Of a stretch of DNA of 64,000 bases, positions 57,899 through 64,000 are shown in pieces. The position numbers were made by a program, and so were the translations under genes. Below the pieces are notes generated by a model. That model was not told the origin of the DNA and searched no databases. It saw only the letters and a program-made list of their open reading frames with translations. How positions within the stretch are numbered: the first letter of the stretch is position 1; each line of letters begins with the position of its first letter. This DNA comes from Patiria miniata (lineage: Eukaryota; Echinodermata; Asteroidea; Valvatida; Asterinidae): assembly GCF_015706575.1 (NCBI RefSeq), contig NW_024037076.1, positions 10,388,777 to 10,452,776 on the forward strand, written 5' to 3'.

Positions 57899-59522
57899 AA
57901 TCGATTCATTGTTATAGGTTTTGTTAATGTCAGAGTGGGGCAGGTGGGGGGAGTGACCCCCAAAACTACCCCTCTGTATCCACACTTGTTTATCGCAAAT
58001 AAACATTTGTGAAAAGGCCTGAGCTCGGTTTCTGTGGTCCTTACCGTGGCAAAAGTCACCTCGTTAGCAAGGCAAGGGGGAGCATTACCTTGGATCATAA
58101 CACATTGGTCTACACGAATCTTCTAGCTTGTTTTAATTTCCCACAGCGTTGGAAAAGGTGCGTAAAAAACACATTTGTGTTCTCACGAAAAGTAAAAGAA
58201 AATTGTTAATGACTGTTTGATTAAGAAAAAATGTAAACACGAAAGAAAGTGCCAAAGGTTTCTGAACTCCGTTACAGCAAAGTTGTCAAACAGTTTGTAA
58301 AAAAGGATAAACTTCAAAAACTATTTGTTTTCTTTTCATAATCAACTTTATTCTAGATTAGGAGGTTATTGCCACTTCATGATCAGCGATGAAAAGGGGC
58401 TGCTACGTTGGCAAACTGTGGAATCACATTTTGAAATGCTTACACATCTTATTTCCCAAAATTAATATTCAATGTGATCAATTGTTTTGCTCATTACAAT
58501 TTAGACCAACACACGTACAGGTCCCGATCAACTTGGGTTTGGGGGGAAAATGGGATATGGTATTTAATGGCGGGTAATTATATTCAAACTGTGTGTCAAG
58601 TCGTAATTTCTAACGTTCTGTGGTATTTGATAATTTGGAAATAACTATGTCATATTCATAATTACACATTCACGGTTCTCGCGGGAGTGTGAGAGGGTGT
58701 TGCAAAGGAGAGGTATTCTTCCGACGGTGGGGACATTTTATATGCAAAAAAGACCCTCCTCACCCAAAAAAATATATATAGAAAAATGTGTGTTTAATCT
58801 CACTTAAATCAGTGGATGGACAAATAAGAAAACAGTGAATGAACCTGTTTTGCACAACCAGAATTTTACTTCTGATTGATATGGACTTAATACAACAAAA
58901 TATTGGAAATATATTTTTTTTTCACTACTCCGAAACAGTCATTACCTCCGAATGCGAATGCTGTTCATAGAATCCCTCGAGGCTCAACCTATGGGTGCCT
59001 TTTCAGTGGTTCATTAAAGGATGAGTGCCGTCTAAAACCCAAGAAATTGTTAAAATTGTTACATTGTATCTTTTGTGGCAGCTCAGGTAACATTTTCAGC
59101 AGTAGATTGGCTATACAAATGCCGGGGCCGTATCATTAATCCGACAATGGGCCAGCTGTTAGACATGTATGAATCAAAATGGCAGCATCCAGCATCTGTT
59201 TTCGAGGTGTCTTGTTCGCAATATATTTTGCATTCCGATCAAGAGTAGTATATGAAATTAAATTAACTGGTCATTCTGCAGCTAAAATTGCTTTGTACTT
59301 TGACGTCTGATGACGCCATATCATGTTGTTATAGTTATATACACTACTCAGGATGACGGTTGATATGTGTTGAAGTTAGAAATTCATACCATAAACGGTT
59401 AAGGAGAAAAGGTGTTGTTCTAAAAAAAAGAACGATTTATCAGAACAATTATAAACAGTTTCCGGGTAAAGTGCGCCCGACCGTGCACTCAAATAATATG
59501 TAACATTCCACCTTTTCCGAGA
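57899..59522. other. Interior of the 2.9 kb element, no gene seen
   Basis: AT-rich DNA with no protein-like frame. One end-like motif GGGGCCGTATCATTAATCCG at 59,126 belongs to the TCCGACGCC repeat family. Confidence 0.35.
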
Positions 59523-59989
59523 CTGATACATTATCGGTTGATTTTTGATACGTTATCGGTTGATACAGTATCCGTTTTGTGGTGATACATTAGTATACGA
59601 TTTTTTTGGTAATTACATTAACGACACGTGATACATTATCGGAAACAACTTTTACTACATTATCAGTCAATTTTTGCTACCTTATCGGCTAGTGATACAC
59701 TATCCGTCAATTTGTAATATATTATCGGTTGGTGATACGTTATCCGTTGGTTACTTCATTATCAGTTGTAACAATTAGGCGCACGTATTGTTATTGGAGC
59801 ACTGCAGGTCTAGTCTAGAGTTCATGGTGACTGGCACTTTCGGTTGTTTTGTATCTAATTTCGTTAATCATATTCAATCTATATAGAAACTAAAAACAAG
59901 TACTGTAAAAAATGAGAAAAACAAAATTCAAATACAAAGAGTATACATTAATTCTTGAGCGACAAAGTTCTTGGTTATACTCACTGTCG

Positions 59990-60715
59990 TGTGGCGAATC
60001 TTTGTGTGCAGCAGACCAATATTGTTGTGCGAATGGTTCCCCAAGTGCACTGATATTACGAAGCTCCGCTCTCGGTGGCCAGAATGCACCCACTAGTTGT
60101 AATGGCACCTTGCGGCTTCGATTACCATTGAACGTCCTGTCAGTCTTTGCTTGAACATGCAGTGCGGTTGCGAATTGCCCGGCGTTCTAGCCCGTCCAGA
60201 GCTAGCGTAGTATCCGCCCCGTCACCGTAGCGGGCCGTTCCCGCTACGGCCCACCTGGCTCCAGATATCCATTCCCCCCTATTGTCTAGCTAAAAGCCAG
60301 TATAAACCACGGTCCTCAGGCGTAAACATTATGATGTACACAGTGCCTGGGTTGACTTTGGATACGCCACATGCACACCCAAACGTGTGTTCAGCGTCGA
60401 TAGTGGACGTCCTATTGTCCCTCTTTTGTTTGTACTAACTTTTTTGGAAGACTCCCATGACCCCAATCACGGACGTATGCTGGGAATCGTCCACGATATT
60501 GTTCTCTTTTGTTTTCTGTTTTTTTTTTTTTTCGTTCACGGTTTGTAAAGATGAACACGTACACCCTGGCTCGAACTGTAGTTTGATCAAGCACACTCGC
60601 TCCCGTTTCGGTCCGGCCGTCGACAGCCCGGAGCATGCCCACAGCCCACACAGTTCAGCTAAAATCTTTTATTGACTCGGTTGCGCCAGTTAGTGTATTA
60701 GGACACCAACCTCGT
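59990..60715 (+). repeat. GC-rich element, copy c
   Basis: Same strand as copy a. It contains GCGGCTTCGATTACCATTGA, CACCGTAGCGGGCCGTTCCC and GGCCGTCGACAGCC, with an insertion of about 190 bp (60,385-60,560) that breaks the CACCCTGGCTCGAAC block. It pairs with copy d as an inverted repeat. Confidence 0.75.
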
Positions 60716-60849
60716 TAACTTAAATGCTACCAATATAAAGCCTTGGTATTCGCCAAAAAGTAATGAAGTGAAGAGATTAAATAAGTTAAGTGACTGAGTG
60801 ACTGTCACCAAAAAGTCCTGTTTGAAAAACTATCAAGGAATGCAACAGT

Positions 60850-61375
60850 ATGTACACGTAAATACTTCCAATCGAAATTTGTGGACCCCCTTATAATTTC
60901 CCAATGATTCTAGTTGAACCGATTGGGCATAGTACGTGCTATCGACGGCCGGACCGAAGTGAGAGCGGACCGCTATGGTGATGGGGAGTGTTGCAGATCA
61001 CACTACAGATCGAGCTAGGGTGTGCTCGTGGCGCATCAACCGGAACACTGTGCACCACTGGATAATGGTTTACGACAGGACCGGGGTTACTAATACTAGC
61101 TTTAATATCTGAACAATACGGGGGAATAACTATTTGGAGCCGGCGGGCTGTAGCAGGAACGGACTGCTTCGGTGACGGGGCTGGCACTAGCTAGGACGGA
61201 CAACTGCACTGCTGGTTCAGGCTGAGACTGGCAGGGCGTTCAAATAGTAATAGAAGCCGCGCGGTGCCACGTTTGAGTGCATTACTACTTCTCCTGGTCT
61301 ACCCTCCTTAGATGAGCGCAGCTTATAGAAACGACACTGTACTTCGGGGATCGTTTGCACAACAAATATTGGTCT
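60850..61375 (-). repeat. GC-rich element, copy d (inverse of c)
   Basis: Contains CGACGGCCGGACCGAAGTGA, GGGCTGTAGCAGGAACGG and GAAGCCGCGCGGTGCC. Closest in layout to copy a, from which it is inverted, so a and d are also partner arms of the larger palindrome. Confidence 0.75.
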
Positions 61376-61429
61376 GCCGCACCAATTAGGATTAGCCGCT
61401 CAACATATAGTTGGCCGTACATAGGTGGC

Positions 61430-62640
61430 TTAGACCCAACTTTTCACAACATCGTTACTGACTGGTCCAAAGCACCACATTTGGCAGATAGATTTTATAG
61501 CCATAGAGAAGGTATTAAGAAGGATGACACCTGCAATTCTTTCGGAAAGAGTTCCTTATTTGCATAAAATAATTGTACATACCTACCGAGTAATGTATTT
61601 GGTTCCATAATTATTTGGTTATATTTTTTTTCCAGTATATTTTGGCCATTCTACTTACAAATCTGCTTAAGTAACATTTTCTAAAGCACACATGTGACTG
61701 AATAACTATTTGGACATTACTATTATACCCTCAAACTGCGCGCAATAACCTTGTCTCCAGATATCATCAAGTAGACTTGCCAAACCTCAGTACTGATGAG
61801 CTTCAAATGCACCAAGGTGCTTACTGGCACAGTTACCATATTAACACTATATGGAAAATCATGTGAACAATGATAACAGCTTGATTTGTGGCTGAGAAAA
61901 CACAACGGGGGATCAATTAAGTGTCCGTAAATTAGGCTTAAAAAGTAGGTGAAGGGTTGCCTTACGTGGGAGACTTGAATACAGTCAAGGAAATTCCAAA
62001 AAATATTTTTAAGAAGACATTTTGACGTAGACTTAATTATTGTAGGCAAAAGTAATCTCTTATAATTGGGGATTTTCTTGAACTTGTTTAAATCCCCAAC
62101 GTTAGGCCACCCTTCGCCAATTCTTTTTTTAAGCCCGATTTACGGATACCTAACTGTCCCCGTGTTTAAGTTTTTCTGGGCTAAATATCAAGCTGTTATC
62201 AGTTCGGACAAGATTTCCTAGTTATTTTTGCTATAGGGTAACTATGACCGTTAGTAACTTTGTGGAGTAGAAGCTCATCAATACTGAGGTATAGGAAGAC
62301 TACTTGATGATATCTGACGAAAAGTTAAATGCGCGCAACTTTAGGGTATAAAGGTAGCCATTTTGGATCTTTATTATGTCATAATAATCATATTGAGTGA
62401 TTTAGGAAATGTTATATAGGTAAGAAAGTAGAATCCCAAATATAAACTTTTCAAAGGAAACAAAAATAAAAAATACACCCAAATTTGGGAATATTCTATT
62501 ACACGGCAGGTATTAACGATTGAAGCAAATAGTCACCCTTTCCAAGAGAGTTTCAGGTGTCATCCCTTCAATATCTTCTTTAGGACTTTAAGAATCTATC
62601 TGCCAAGTTTGGTGCTTTGGACCAGTCGGTCACGATTCTG
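61430..62640. repeat. 1.2 kb palindrome with a 629 bp foldback core
   Basis: Outer arms: 61,453-61,560 (ACTGGTCCAAAGCACCACAT) inverse to 62,530-62,630. Core 61,723-62,351: TTATACCC…TGCGCGCAA at left, inverse of the right end, with arms of about 240 bp sharing CAGATATCATCAAGTAG and GATAACAGCTTGAT. The loop is about 150 bp. No coding capacity, and no target duplication can be separated from the palindromic TATA flank. Confidence 0.75.
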
Positions 62641-62689
62641 ACCATATGCCACTGACTACCAGCTTTGAGTTCAGAGTTCGTCGAACCGC

Positions 62690-63280
62690 GTGGGTGGGTT
62701 GGTTGGCCACAGTGCCGAAAATGAGGGAAACCTACGGTATTAAATTTAGGCAACTGAAAGCTCGGGGTTTAATAATATATGAGCATTGATTTAGGAATGA
62801 ATCAGTAGTAATCTTCCATGTCGAAAGATCGCATGACTTGTCACATGACTTAATGAGAGTGGCTTGTGCAAAGAGGCTAGTAATGTGTGCAAACACTTAA
62901 AAAGGAAAATATAGAGAGAGAAGTGTGCAGTAGTTAGATCTGGGTGCAAAAAGTATAAAACATCTTGAGCAACATTGATGGGGTCTTTAACAACCTGAAT
63001 GGTCATGGTGCCACTGGTTATTTACATTACAGGGTACTTTACCACTCCCAGCTTTGCAACCACGCGAGGCTGACCTTCCATTGCCTTAAACTAAGTACGG
63101 GACTGGAATCTTGACAGAGAGCTCTTGTTTTCTGTTTGTAATTGCTGGTAAAACACCGGCTAGGGAGGTGTTCAGAGCCGCTGAGGCGAGTGGAGGAGTG
63201 GTGGACAACTGCGCATATAAATCGGCAAATGAATAATATGCCAAGTCCTAGGGAGGATTTCGTGTACAAACTATCTTTGA
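62690..63280 (-). repeat. Outer right arm of the second palindromic domain
   Basis: Inverse of 51,195-52,330 with a deletion relative to it. A short further match (ATAAGTAGAGGATAAC at 63,348, inverse of 50,589) suggests the palindrome once reached about 50.6 kb. Confidence 0.7.
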
Positions 63281-64000
63281 GATAGTGAGAAAAAGTAGTG
63301 TACAAACAAACAATAGAAACACACAACTGAAACAATAGGAGGTCCTTATAAGTAGAGGATAACACGAGTACACTGTGAACCAAAGATGGCTTTGTTGTTT
63401 ACATTTTGGGATAGGCTGCATGCCGATGGCATTGCTTCGTGTGCTGTTAGCAATATGTACGTGGTAAATCGCGTGCCAAGTACTTCATTAATATTTTTTT
63501 TATTTGTTTTTTTTTTTTTTTTTTTGGTTGTTGTTTTTGTTGGGGGGGGGGCAAGCAAAAGTAATATACATGTAATCCTATATATCAACAACACAGACCA
63601 AAATATCCAGTTATTAAATATAAAGGTGCAACGAAATTGAAATACACTCAATGAAAGAAAGACATCACACGAGTAACTGAGCATGTCAACAAACAAAGAA
63701 ACGAAAAACTGACAAAGACAACTATAAATGGAAACAAACAAGTACTCCATCAGACAGACACCCCAATAACCCCACAAATAACCCCCCCCCCAAAAAAAAA
63801 CAACAACACCCAAAACAATCAAACAAACAAACACTCCCAACACCCCAACAAACACACCCAGACTTGTTTCACATACGTAGTGTGGACTTTCCTTTCTTTT
63901 CGTGTAGTTAAGGAACACCAGTGGAAAAACTCATTTTTCTCAAACTGTGAAAACTCTTACAACCCAATTTTTTTTCTATGATTCCCTATAGTGTTTCTCT
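63281..64000. other. Low-complexity DNA at the window edge
   Basis: 63,400-63,445 matches the GCATGCCGATGGCATTGC repeat of segment Z. The rest is a T run (63,507-63,525), G runs and a CCCCAA/AACAAAC-rich strand at 63,750-63,860. The 190-codon minus-strand frame here is a by-product of low complexity. Confidence 0.5.

Larger units (their letters stand above)
56856..59772. mobile_element. 2.9 kb element with 250 bp inverted ends (foldback type)
   Basis: Left arm 56,856-57,106 starts GTTACAACTGACTTGTAGTA; right arm 59,523-59,772 is its inverse, starting GTTACAACTGATAATGAAGT. Both arms consist of loosely repeated 14-18 bp words around CCGATAATGTATCA. The same locus without the element can be read in 55,375-55,535. 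The interior has no transposase frame. Long inverted ends made of short repeats resemble the foldback (TU-type) elements described in sea urchins; that is a comparison, not an identification. Confidence 0.75.

Noticed and set aside
63346-63918. Minus-strand frame of 190 codons
   Set aside because: It is built from G/T-rich and A-run low-complexity sequence (VFVGVLGVFVCLIVLGVVVF, then a K/T-rich run) and overlaps a dispersed repeat; composition alone explains it.

Overview
This window reads as intergenic or intronic DNA from a large, repeat-rich animal genome, most likely a marine invertebrate deuterostome (echinoderm, hemichordate or amphioxus grade). That placement is an inference. It rests on three tRNA-derived SINE types, two CR1/Jockey-type LINE fragments and many short TIR elements in AT-rich DNA with many poly-G/poly-C tracts. 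There are no bacterial-style operons, no RNA genes beyond tRNA-like SINE heads, no CRISPR array and no intact long ORF. I saw no retrovirus, LTR element or Polinton.

Region by region. 1-1.3 kb: a degenerate short tandem array. 1.3-18.8 kb: a roughly 5-7 kb unit present three times in the same direction (A, B, C), each copy carrying different SINE and TIR-element insertions. 19-20.1 kb: a 0.5-0.6 kb tandem duplication abutting the best host-gene signal, a minus-strand first coding exon (20,237-20,312) that encodes a signal peptide, with a clean splice donor and a TATA-like promoter. 21.1-46.7 kb: a large, old, imperfect inverted duplication in the order X, Y, inverted X, Z, inverted Y, so the inverted copy is circularly permuted and broken inside one MITE. 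Comparing its arms shows which mobile elements came later, because the partner arm often keeps the empty site. 46.7-50.6 kb: protein-like minus-strand remnants and two short TIR elements. 50.6-63.4 kb: a second palindromic domain with several nested hairpins, a 2.9 kb element with 250 bp inverted ends, and a plausible plus-strand exon (55,994-56,200) whose 3' half and splice donor are tandemly repeated. 63.4-64 kb: low-complexity DNA.

The window therefore holds at most the edges of two or three host genes (minus strand at 20.3 kb, plus strand near 56 kb, perhaps plus strand near 51 kb). The rest is mobile elements and their duplications. I did not find a convincing new multi-gene system. The most notable features are the permuted inverted duplication, the family of elements built from short alternating subterminal repeats, and the six-cysteine exon with multiplied donor.
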